Below, one piece after another: positions 33,925-41,477 of a stretch of 64,000 bases of DNA; position 1 is the first letter of the stretch; each line of letters begins with the position of its first letter. Made by a program: the position numbers and the translations under genes. Origin of the DNA: Planctomycetota bacterium. GTDB taxonomy: Bacteria; Planctomycetota; E44-bin39. Under the pieces are notes generated by a model that was given only the letters and a program-made list of their open reading frames with translations, ran no database searches and had not been told where the DNA came from. Where the stretch lies: NCBI GenBank assembly GCA_004376375.1, contig SOJX01000087.1:145238-209237 (forward strand). The letters are read 5' to 3'.

Positions 33925-33940
33925 TGTTCCACGTGGAACG
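33925..33940. promoter_or_regulatory. parS centromere site 2
   Basis: TGTTCCACGTGGAACG differs from site 1 only at the ends and lies 46 bases from it (centre to centre), 11 bases after the parB stop. Two closely spaced parS sites next to parAB would nucleate a ParB-CTP partition complex. Confidence 0.9.
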
Positions 33941-33950
33941 TTTTCATGGC

Positions 33951-34856
33951 CTAGAAATCAGAGTTTGAAACCCCGAGAATACCCATAATGCGTTCAAAAT
34001 CTTCGTTCGTGTAGAAGTCGATCGTGATTTTACCCTTACCCTTATTTTCCCGTATAACGACTTTTGTGCCGAGCCGTTCGCGGAATTTCTGCTCAAGGTC
34101 TTCAATATACGGAGGCTTCTGTTTTTTTTCAGCAAAGAAGGCAACGCTTTTAATCGGACCCGTTGTGCCGGCAAATTTCTCGACCTGGCGGACCGAAATC
34201 CCCTGTTTGACGATGAGCTCAACAACCCGTTTTCGCCTTACCGGGTCCTCGATTGCAAGTAACGCACGAGCATGTCCGAACTTGATTTTTCCTTCGGCGA
34301 CCTTTTTCCGGGTATCTTCATCAAGCTGCAGCAGGCGAACATAGTTGGCTACTGTTTCACGCTTTTTCCCGACTTTATGCGCAACTTCGCCGGCTGTCAG
34401 TTTCAGTGTATCGCACATGTTTCGATAAGCCCTAGCCAGATCCATCGGGTTCAGGTCTTCCCGCTGAACATTTTCAATTAAAGCGAGCTCGAGAATGTTG
34501 TGATCGGGCTCTTCCCGAATTATAGCGGGGATATTGCCAAGGCTGATTGATTTTGCCGCACGAAGGCGACGTTCACCATTGATCAATTCATAACGTTTGC
34601 CGGTTTTCCTTACCAATATGGGCGATAAAACGCCGTGAGTCGAAATAGTCCGCGCCAGGTTATCAATGTCGCTGTCGGAAAAAGCTGATCGCGGTTGAAG
34701 CGGGTTAGGATCGATGCTGTCAACAGGCAAAGACAGAATCTGTCCAAGCGGCTCTTCTGCGCTGCCAACGTCTGTCATGACTGGCTGCTTATCGGATTGG
34801 CCTATGAGCGCACGAAGCCCGCGGCCCAATCCTCTAGACGACTTTTGCTCCGACAT
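33951..34856 (-). CDS. parB: chromosome partitioning protein ParB
   Basis: 301 residues. N-terminal RGLGRGLRALIG, CTP-binding/hydrolysis motifs GERRLRAA (94-101) and ENVQRED (128-134), then the helix-turn-helix region (KLTAGEVAHKVGKKRETVANY) that reads parS, and a C-terminal dimerisation domain. ParB loads at parS, slides as a CTP-dependent clamp and interacts with ParA. Its start overlaps the parA end by 23 bases. Two parS sites lie just downstream. Confidence 0.96.
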   Translation of the reverse strand: MSEQKSSRGLGRGLRALIGQSDKQPVMTDVGSAEEPLGQILSLPVDSIDPNPLQPRSAFSDSDIDNLARTISTHGVLSPILVRKTGKRYELINGERRLRAAKSISLGNIPAIIREEPDHNILELALIENVQREDLNPMDLARAYRNMCDTLKLTAGEVAHKVGKKRETVANYVRLLQLDEDTRKKVAEGKIKFGHARALLAIEDPVRRKRVVELIVKQGISVRQVEKFAGTTGPIKSVAFFAEKKQKPPYIEDLEQKFRERLGTKVVIRENKGKGKITIDFYTNEDFERIMGILGVSNSDF

Positions 34857-35607
34857 GATATAAAACCTCCCTGGTCAATTTGGCATAACCTATGGAACCG
34901 AGCGATGTCACGTCGTACCCGGCTGCAGCGAGGCCGGCATGTGAGGATTCTGCAAGCGTTCGGCAGCGCGGAATACAGGTTTCAAAAATAAGGCCTGTGT
35001 GCTGCTTACGGGTCTCATCAAGGGTTTTTATGCATAGCCTGCTGGCAGGCGAAAAATAGTTGATAAATACCCCAATATACTTATAATTCATGTTATTCGC
35101 AAATATAGCATTATCTATATATTGGCGAAATTCCACGAAAGACCCAACAGCCCCCGGGAAACACGGCACAGGTATCAGGATTGCATCAGCCGCGCGTGCG
35201 GCATTTGCGATGAAGAACTCCAGAAGCGAAGGGGTGTCAATCAGTATATAGTCATAACGGTCTGTTATCGGTTCAAGGGCAGTTTTTAAAATAATAGTTT
35301 TTTCCTGCGAGGACTGGTGCTCTATTTCAAGTGACCCCAGGGCCCCGCATGAAGGCAAAATAGAAAGGTTTTCCTCGTACGTAGCGGACACGCTGCGGGC
35401 GAGAAGGTCTTCGGAAATATAGAGCGTTTTTATTGCGTCGGCGTCGGCGCGGGCGATGCCAAGCGTGTCCGTAAGGCTTGCCTGCGGGTCAAAATCAACG
35501 AGCAGGACGCGAGCGCCTGACAGTGCAAGCATGCAACCGAGGTTTGCGGCGGTTGTTGTTTTTCCCGCACCGTTTCGTTGTCCCATGACGGCAAAGATAA
35601 ACGCCAA
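34834..35607 (-). CDS. parA: chromosome partitioning ATPase ParA with altered deviant Walker A
   Basis: 257 residues. ParA/Soj ATPase that moves ParB-parS complexes. The deviant Walker A reads QRNGAGKTT (10-18) where the family has QKGGVGKTT: the signature lysine is Arg11 and the next Gly is Asn12, while P-loop Lys16 is kept. VLLVDFDPQASLT (Walker A') and YDYILIDTPS (Walker B) are present. The DNA-binding and switch regions look normal in length. It is the first gene of parAB, with a promoter upstream. Confidence 0.93.
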   Translation of the reverse strand: MAFIFAVMGQRNGAGKTTTAANLGCMLALSGARVLLVDFDPQASLTDTLGIARADADAIKTLYISEDLLARSVSATYEENLSILPSCGALGSLEIEHQSSQEKTIILKTALEPITDRYDYILIDTPSLLEFFIANAARAADAILIPVPCFPGAVGSFVEFRQYIDNAIFANNMNYKYIGVFINYFSPASRLCIKTLDETRKQHTGLIFETCIPRCRTLAESSHAGLAAAGYDVTSLGSIGYAKLTREVLYHVGAKVV

Positions 35608-35677
35608 GTCTGAAGTCCCCTCTCTTTTTCAAAGGCGGGTTTTATCGATATACGTTAGAACACCGCTTGCCGCAGGG

Positions 35678-35706
35678 ATTTTAGCCTCTTTGGGGGTGTT
35701 GCGCAA
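35678..35706 (-). promoter_or_regulatory. promoter of parAB
   Basis: TTGCGC (35701-35706), 17-base spacer, TAAAAT (35678-35683) on the minus strand, giving a leader of about 65 bases to the parA ATG. Confidence 0.55.
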
Positions 35707-35722
35707 GAAAAAAAGTTTTTTG

Positions 35723-35751
35723 TTGAAAGGGTTTGGAAATCCTGTTAAAAT
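35723..35751 (+). promoter_or_regulatory. divergent promoter toward the acylphosphatase gene
   Basis: TTGAAA (35723-35728), 17-base spacer, TAAAAT (35746-35751). It lies back to back with the parA promoter. The 35752-35977 stretch has no gene; it holds a G-rich tract (about 35829-35855) but no recognised structure. Confidence 0.5.
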
Positions 35752-35977
35752 CTGCAATTCGGTCAGGTCGTCTGAAGGCCGGAAGGGAAAAGAGGTTTGC
35801 GAGTTTGTGTGCGTACAGCGACCTTCACCTGGGCCGAGGGGGCGGGGGAGGGGCGCATATCCCGCGGAAGTTGCCGTGAAAACAGCCTGGCCGGTGGGAA
35901 AGAAATAAACATAGGCATTCTTGCGTGTAAACCAGCGGACGCGGAATCATACTTATTGGGAATATGATAAAATAGAG

Positions 35978-36253
35978 ATGAATAAGATAAGAATAAGAAC
36001 CTTTTATTCTGGTAAAGTTCAGGGGGTCGGGTTTAGATGGACTGTAAGGAATATTTCGAATAATTTTGAAATTGACGGTTATGTGAAAAACCTGGCCGAC
36101 GGCAGAGTGGAAATGGTCGCTGAGGGGGATGAAAAGCAGGTTGGCGCGTTTATTGAGGCGATCAACGAACGCATGAGCGGATACATAAGGGACATAAGAA
36201 AAGAGAAAGAGCGGCCTGCGGAAGAAAAAAGCGGATTTGAAATAAGGTTCTAA
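35978..36253 (+). CDS. acyP: acylphosphatase
   Basis: 91 residues, the standard size. It hydrolyses acyl phosphates. The catalytic pair is Arg20 in KVQGVGFRW and Asn38 in [12 protein letters not shown] at 35978 begins the domain; an upstream frame to 35921 adds residues outside the fold. The Shine-Dalgarno sequence is weak (TAGAG). It is followed after 20 bases by a family A repeat. Confidence 0.93.
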   Translation: MNKIRIRTFYSGKVQGVGFRWTVRNISNNFEIDGYVKNLADGRVEMVAEGDEKQVGAFIEAINERMSGYIRDIRKEKERPAEEKSGFEIRF

Positions 36254-36273
36254 TGCGAGAACGCTACTTATGA

Positions 36274-36355
36274 GTCGAGCGTCGAGGGTCAAGCGTCGAG
36301 CGTCATAAAAGATAATAAAATATATGACGCCTGACGCTTGACGTTTGACGCTTTT
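36274..36355. repeat. heptad-word inverted repeat, family A, copy 2
   Basis: Left arm GTCGAGC, GTCGAGG, GTCAAGC, GTCGAGC at 7-base steps. The loop is TCATAAAAGATAATAAAATA, which reads on the other strand as a close match to the loop of copies 1 and 3. Right arm GACGCCTGACGCTTGACGTT. It lies between the acylphosphatase and ABC-2 permease genes. Confidence 0.85.
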
Positions 36356-36368
36356 AGGCTGAAGATGA

Positions 36369-37094
36369 ATGTGGGCTGTTGCTTTTTTGACAATAAAAAC
36401 CGGTTTGCGCAATGCCGCCACAATTGCTTTTGTCGTGATTGGATGCGCCGCGGTTCTGGTCGCGCCGATATTTGAGATCGATCTGTTCGGCGCTCAAAAC
36501 AGATTGTCCGCTGAGGTAGTTCCAAGCACGATGGTGGTGACCGGGTTGCTGCTTGCTGCCGCGCTTGCGCATGCCACAATTGCGCGGGAACGCACAAGCG
36601 GCGGCGCGGCGATAATTTTCAGCCGGCCCGTTCGGCGTGAAGCGTATGTGCTGGGAAAGTTCTTTGGGATTGAAGCCGTACTGCTCGGTGCAGTCCTGAT
36701 GATCGCCCTTGCAGGGATCGCGAGCATGGCAATCTGGGGCCTGGCGATAGAATTATCCCTGATGGCGGGTTTGGCGCTTTCACTGGGAGAGGCGGCAGTA
36801 CTTGGCGCGGCTGCGGTTTTTTTCGCTTCCTTCGGGTCTTTGCCGATGATTGCGGCCGGGCTGGGCGCTTTTTTCATCCTGGGGCATCTGGCGGCACCCG
36901 TTTCTGCGGCGCTGGGATCTGTTTCATTTGCGTTTTCGGCGGTTGTGCCGAGGTTTGACGCGTTTGTCCCCGCCGGAGGAGGGCTGCAGCCGTGTTTTGC
37001 TGCATACGGCCTCCTGGCTGTTGCGGTTATTGCGGGAGTAATGTTTTTTATTGCAGCGAGCGCGTTGATATATCACTTTCGTGAGTTCCCATAA
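36369..37094 (+). CDS. ABC-2 type permease-like membrane protein
   Basis: 241 residues, about six TM segments. The segment RERTSGGAAIIFSRPVRREA (about 74-93), followed by YVLGKFFG, matches the ABC-2 membrane family pattern (ER...G....L..PVSR...L.GK). It is likely the transmembrane half of an ABC exporter. No ATPase gene is adjacent; the lone ATPase at 24202-25167 is a candidate partner, inferred only from the absence of other choices. The start is placed by the N-terminal hydrophobic pattern; the Shine-Dalgarno (GAAGA) is weak and the family A repeat ends just upstream. Confidence 0.8.
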   Translation: MWAVAFLTIKTGLRNAATIAFVVIGCAAVLVAPIFEIDLFGAQNRLSAEVVPSTMVVTGLLLAAALAHATIARERTSGGAAIIFSRPVRREAYVLGKFFGIEAVLLGAVLMIALAGIASMAIWGLAIELSLMAGLALSLGEAAVLGAAAVFFASFGSLPMIAAGLGAFFILGHLAAPVSAALGSVSFAFSAVVPRFDAFVPAGGGLQPCFAAYGLLAVAVIAGVMFFIAASALIYHFREFP

Positions 37095-37169
37095 AGCGTC
37101 AGGCGTTGAGTGTCGGGCGTCATATATTTCGTTATCTTTTATGACCCTCGACGCTTGACCCTTGATGCC
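37093..37169. repeat. heptad-word inverted repeat, family A, copy 3
   Basis: Left arm AGCGTCAGGCGTTGAGTGTC, loop TCATATATTTCGTTATCTTT, right arm GACCCTCGACGCTTGACCCT. It begins at the stop codon of the ABC-2 permease gene and ends 22 bases before the phosphoesterase start. Confidence 0.85.
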
Positions 37170-37191
37170 AGACTCGTAAAGGGTTCTTCTT

Positions 37192-37914
37192 GTGCGTTAC
37201 GCCATCTTGAGCGACATCCATGGCAACGGAGACGCGCTTGACGCCGTCCTGGAAGAGCTGGAAAAGGAAAATGTCGACAAGTATGTCTGCCTCGGCGATG
37301 TGGTGGGTTACGGAGCCGAGCCGCAGCGGTGCATTGAAGTCATACGCGAAAAAAGCGAAGCAACAGTGGCGGGCAACCACGATTTCGCCACTATTGAAAA
37401 AACAAACATCGAGTTTTTCAACGCATACGCCAAGGAAGCGACGTACTGGACGCGCAGGAACCTGAGCGACGACGACAAGGAGTTTCTTGTCAATCTTCCG
37501 CTCGTGGTTGACGTCGACGAATTCACGATTGTGCACGGTACGCTGTATTCGCCCGCGCTTTTTGACTATATCCAGACGACTTTCGACGCGTACCTCTCCC
37601 TGCAGGTTCTGAAGAAGCAGATTTGTTTTCTGGGGCATTCGCACGTGCCGATTACTTTTTTCATGTCCGACGCTATCACGTACTCGATGGAACCCAAGAT
37701 CGAATTGCAGGACGGAACCAAGGTGCTGGTGAACGTAGGAAGCGTTGGCCAGCCGCGGGACGACAACCCGAAGGCCGCATACGCAGTCTACGATTCCGAG
37801 GAAAATACGATCGAGGTAAAACGGGTTCTCTACGACGTAGACGAAGCGGCCCGCAAAATCAGGGAAGCCGGCCTGCCGGAGGTTCTGGGAGAGAGATTGA
37901 AATACGGGAAATAG
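37192..37914 (+). CDS. metallophosphoesterase (YfcE-like)
   Basis: 240 residues. Calcineurin-like phosphoesterase with all metal motifs: D8-x-H10 (SDIHGN), D36 (CLGDVVGYG), GNHD (61-64), H in IVHGTL and FLGHSHVP. It resembles small phosphodiesterases acting on phospho-mono or diesters; substrate unknown. GTG start at the first possible position for the fold. Its TAG stop merges into the GGTC-word repeat. Confidence 0.92.
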   Translation: MRYAILSDIHGNGDALDAVLEELEKENVDKYVCLGDVVGYGAEPQRCIEVIREKSEATVAGNHDFATIEKTNIEFFNAYAKEATYWTRRNLSDDDKEFLVNLPLVVDVDEFTIVHGTLYSPALFDYIQTTFDAYLSLQVLKKQICFLGHSHVPITFFMSDAITYSMEPKIELQDGTKVLVNVGSVGQPRDDNPKAAYAVYDSEENTIEVKRVLYDVDEAARKIREAGLPEVLGERLKYGK

Positions 37915-38001
37915 GTCATTTAGTCGTTTGGTCCCTTGGTCGTTTGGTCTTCTGGTCTTAATGACCGAGAGACCAAAGGACCAAAAGACCAACGGACTAA
38001 T
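37914..38001. repeat. GGTC-word inverted repeat, family B, copy 1
   Basis: Left arm GTCGTTTGGTCCCTTGGTCG with 8-base steps, loop TCTTAATGACC, right arm GAGACCAAAGGACCAAAAGA. It runs from the phosphoesterase stop to the start of the next gene and can be read as coding upstream of that gene, which is an artefact. Confidence 0.85.
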
Positions 38002-38002
38002 A

Positions 38003-41000
38003 ATGGAACATGCCAATCTTGCCGATCGCCCGCTCCCGGCAGTATTCCTCGATATTTCTGAGGCAGAGGAAACCTTTGTTCTGAGTTGCTGCCATTCCCG
38101 CGCGGAAAAGCTCTTTCTTTTTGCCGCCGGTGAAGTCGCATTCCTTTCCCGCGGCGAGAGTACGACCCCGGACCTCGCTGACCTGATCCTGGAGGCGCAG
38201 CGCCTGACCCCTGTCCAGATTTCCGCGGCCAAAAACAAGCAGAAGACAACGGGAACGTTTTTCGGCGACGTCCTCGTCGACCTGAAGATTATGAGCCGCG
38301 AGGAAATGGATGAGTTCATCGAGCGGGTATACGAGCTCACAATTGCAGAACTTCTCAGGTGGGAAGAAGGTGACTGCGAATACGGCAAAAGCGATGTGCC
38401 CGAGGAACTGTTCGACGAGCAGGCGATACCGGTGCGGCTGCCCATTCCGGGCTTCGAGCTTGCCGGGGCATCCGCCCATATCGCCGGCGCATGGGAAAAC
38501 ATCCTGCTCAAATCGAACGAGCCTGACCCGGTCCTCAAACTTGCCACGGATAAGCTTTCCGCGATTGACACCCTGAGATTTCCGGGCGGCGTCAAGGAGG
38601 ATATCAAGTATATAAACGGCATTCGCCCGGTCAGCGATTTCATCCTGCTTTCATCGGGAACCGTATTCTCCTCAATCGCGCTTCTGAGCGAATTGATTAA
38701 CGAGGGAGTCGCCCTGCCGGCCGGGGAGGGGGCCGGGGAAGACGAACGGGGGCCCGGGGAGGGGGAGCCCGAGCCGACACGAAGAGAAAAGACTTCTGTG
38801 TCCACGCTTTCGCGCTCGCAGGCTGATGAACTGATGCGCGATAGCCCGAAAACGGGACAGGGCACGGAAAGGCCGCCGACCTCCAGGCGAGATCCCTCGA
38901 GAGAATTGAGTGAAAGCACTGCAGATAGAATAAAAAAAGCGCCGGTGGAGGCATTGAAAAAGGAAGTCGTTTCGAGAGAATGGAGTGAAAGTACGATAGA
39001 TAGAATAATGACCCCGCACAAGGAAGAGGAGTCCTCCGGAATCGGAGTAAAGGCGAAACGGGCTGCAGAGGATAAATCCGGCGGTTTCGAGTTTCAGTCC
39101 GAAGAGGAGCAGGATCAGACCGGGGACAGGCTGCTCATCGCCGGACGGGCGGCGCTCGACGCGGAAGACAAGATTGAGGCCGAGCGGCTTTTCCGTGAAG
39201 CAGTCGATCTTTTTTCCGTTGAAGGGGCCGGTTCAGGGGTGATTGTTGCCCTGGATGAACTTCTCACCCTGAAGGACAACGACCTCGAGCTGCTTGTAAA
39301 GAAGTTTGAAACGCTGTTGGAAAAGAAGAAAAAAGGAGAAGCGCAGGAGGCTGCAAACAAAATTGTAGCCGTCGGGAAAGCGCATCCCTTTCCGAACACG
39401 GCCGTCAAGGCGCTTGAGAAAGTTGTTGCGGAATATTCCGATGATGTGGAAATTAAAGCCGTGCTGGCGGAGGCGCTTGCCAGGAACGAGGAGCGCGCAC
39501 GCGCTGCCGGCCTGTACGCCGAAGTCGCGCAGGGGTGTGAAGGGCGCGGGATGCGCGAACCCGCACTGAGGTTTTTCGAAAAAGCTCATGACCTCGACCC
39601 CGATAACGCACGCTACACCGAAGCCGTAAACAGGCTGCAGGGGAAAAAGCGCGCCGCCGGAGTTCCCAGGCGCCTGGTCGCCACGATTGTCGGTGTTCTG
39701 GCGGCGGTTGCAGTCCTGGGTGGCGCCGGATATTACTTTTTCGTCCACCGCCCCGGCGCGAGAAACGCTTTCGACTCGGCGATGAAGGATATGACGATAC
39801 TGATGAAAGCGAAACCGCCTGATTTCGCCGGAGCGAAACGTTTGTTCGCCGATTTGAAAAAAAAATATCCATATTCCGGAATTGAATCCGAGGTTGACGA
39901 GCAATTAAAGTGGCTGGCTAGCCAGGAATCGATCGCCGCAAAAGGCACTGGCGGACCCGGAGGCCCGAAAGTCAGGCCTGACACGCTGCCTCCCAAACCT
40001 TCGAAAGACCGCAAGCGCGAGGCTACGGAAATCATGGCGAAGGCGCAGAAGCTGGAGAAGGAAGGGCAGTATTCGACGGCCTTCTTGCTATACAAAAGAC
40101 TGCAGAAAGAGTACTGGGACAGCCCGGAGGCGCGCAACGTCCGGTTCCCTATGCGCGTCAAGTCCTCGCCGCCCGGAGCCGAAGTGTTTCTGGGCGGACG
40201 CAAAGTCGGAGTGACGCCGGCGTTGATTCACTACAAGGCTGAAGACGTCGTCGACGATTACCTGGAGCTTGAGTTCCGGCTGCGCGGCTTTACAATAGAC
40301 AGGGGAGCGACCACGTACCTGGCGTCCTCTTTTCTGGACGTAACCGCGAAGCTGCAGAAGATTCCCGTCTGGATGTGGGAGATTGGGCGGCCGGTCGAGG
40401 TAACTCCGACTATTGCCGGTGAGGTTTTTGCCTGCCCGGCCCGCGCCGGGTTGACCTATTGTTTTGCTTTTACCGAAGATGTCGGCGAAAGCGAAACGCC
40501 GGTCCGGTGGCGGTTCAAGAACGGGCTGTTCGGGGATATTGTCTCGGAGCTGACCTACTCGGACGGGATTCTTTACGGTACGAATACGAACCGCAGCCTT
40601 TTTGCGGTGGACGTCGAGAAGCGGAACCTGAAGTGGGTCGTTGACCTGGGCGCGTCGGCGCGCACCCGGCCGGCGGTCGGAGACAATAACGTTATCGGGG
40701 TCGGCACGAACAAAGGGGTTTTCACCATTCTCGACGGACGGACCGGTTCGGTCGTCTCGACCGTGCAGTTCGAGAACCGCATCTACTCCGGGGCGGTGTA
40801 TAAAGGCGGAGTCTTCTACATCGGCGGAACAGATAATACGGTGCGCGCGTATAACGTCGGCTCCCGCAGTTTCCTGTGGGCGCGCGATGTGCCTGACGAC
40901 GTGGTCGCGAACCTTGCGATCTCGGGCAGCACTCTCTTCGTCCCGTGTGCAGACGGAAGCCTTTATGCGCTCGAGGCGGAAAACGGGAGCGAGATATGGC

Positions 41001-41338
41001 AGTATGAAACCCATGGAAAGCTCGTGGCTGAACCCCTTATCGACGGAGATGTGGTCTATTTTTCGTCGTCAGACGGGGCCGTATATGCCGTTGACCTGAA
41101 AGGCAAAAAGAAGTGGCGTTTTAAAACCGAGCGTCCCGTCGTGTCGAAACCGGCGCTTGCTTCCAGGCGCATATATGTGACTTCTACGGATAAGAATATC
41201 TATGCGCTTGACCGTTCTTCGGGCAAGGAGGTGTGGCGCTACACGGCCGACGACGCTTTCGTAGGCGGGCCGGTATACTCGGGAGGTCTGTTGATTTGCG
41301 TTACGCGCAAAGGCACCGTCTACGCGTTTGAGGATTAG
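38003..41338 (+). CDS. PATAN-TPR-TM-PEGA-beta-propeller protein (copy 1)
   Basis: 1111 residues from the ATG at 38003; the preceding in-frame 25 codons are the repeat. Order: N-terminal DUF4388/PATAN-like domain (about 25-200, with TPVQISAAKNKQKTTGTFFG and ELTIAELLRWEEGDCEYG), a Gly/Pro/Glu-rich disordered stretch (about 235-360), TPR-like helices (about 372-542), one TM segment (about 558-582), another TPR pair, a PEGA domain (SSPPGAEVFLGGRKVGVTPA, about 720-775) and a PQQ-type beta-propeller (about 792-1111, repeats such as GKEVWRYTADDAFVGGPVY). The propeller would face the periplasm and the PATAN domain the cytoplasm. The architecture matches the gene at 46955-50050. The Shine-Dalgarno appears to come from the repeat. 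Confidence 0.9.
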   Translation: MEHANLADRPLPAVFLDISEAEETFVLSCCHSRAEKLFLFAAGEVAFLSRGESTTPDLADLILEAQRLTPVQISAAKNKQKTTGTFFGDVLVDLKIMSREEMDEFIERVYELTIAELLRWEEGDCEYGKSDVPEELFDEQAIPVRLPIPGFELAGASAHIAGAWENILLKSNEPDPVLKLATDKLSAIDTLRFPGGVKEDIKYINGIRPVSDFILLSSGTVFSSIALLSELINEGVALPAGEGAGEDERGPGEGEPEPTRREKTSVSTLSRSQADELMRDSPKTGQGTERPPTSRRDPSRELSESTADRIKKAPVEALKKEVVSREWSESTIDRIMTPHKEEESSGIGVKAKRAAEDKSGGFEFQSEEEQDQTGDRLLIAGRAALDAEDKIEAERLFREAVDLFSVEGAGSGVIVALDELLTLKDNDLELLVKKFETLLEKKKKGEAQEAANKIVAVGKAHPFPNTAVKALEKVVAEYSDDVEIKAVLAEALARNEERARAAGLYAEVAQGCEGRGMREPALRFFEKAHDLDPDNARYTEAVNRLQGKKRAAGVPRRLVATIVGVLAAVAVLGGAGYYFFVHRPGARNAFDSAMKDMTILMKAKPPDFAGAKRLFADLKKKYPYSGIESEVDEQLKWLASQESIAAKGTGGPGGPKVRPDTLPPKPSKDRKREATEIMAKAQKLEKEGQYSTAFLLYKRLQKEYWDSPEARNVRFPMRVKSSPPGAEVFLGGRKVGVTPALIHYKAEDVVDDYLELEFRLRGFTIDRGATTYLASSFLDVTAKLQKIPVWMWEIGRPVEVTPTIAGEVFACPARAGLTYCFAFTEDVGESETPVRWRFKNGLFGDIVSELTYSDGILYGTNTNRSLFAVDVEKRNLKWVVDLGASARTRPAVGDNNVIGVGTNKGVFTILDGRTGSVVSTVQFENRIYSGAVYKGGVFYIGGTDNTVRAYNVGSRSFLWARDVPDDVVANLAISGSTLFVPCADGSLYALEAENGSEIWQYETHGKLVAEPLIDGDVVYFSSSDGAVYAVDLKGKKKWRFKTERPVVSKPALASRRIYVTSTDKNIYALDRSSGKEVWRYTADDAFVGGPVYSGGLLICVTRKGTVYAFED

Positions 41339-41340
41339 GA

Positions 41341-41445
41341 AGAAAGGATGAAGTATGAAGGATGAAGGGTGAAGGATGAAAGACGGATTATAAGATAAAT
41401 ATTCTTAATTCATACTTCAGCCTTCATAACTTCATACTTTCTTAA
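41341..41445. repeat. GAAGGAT-word inverted repeat, family C, copy 2
   Basis: GAAGTATGAAGGATGAAGGG at 7-base steps, then an AT-rich middle and the inverse CATACTTCAGCCTTCATAAC. It lies right after the stop of the PATAN-propeller gene. Confidence 0.8.
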
Positions 41446-41477
41446 AGCCGAAACGGCGAGAAAAGGAGAATAAAGTG

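Noticed and set aside
37928..38002. Upstream extension of the first PATAN-propeller protein
   Set aside because: These 25 codons are the GGTC-word repeat, and the domain starts after ATG 38003.
37132..39021. 629-codon minus-strand frame across the phosphoesterase and PATAN genes
   Set aside because: It crosses two well-supported + strand genes and a repeat and has no recognisable domain.
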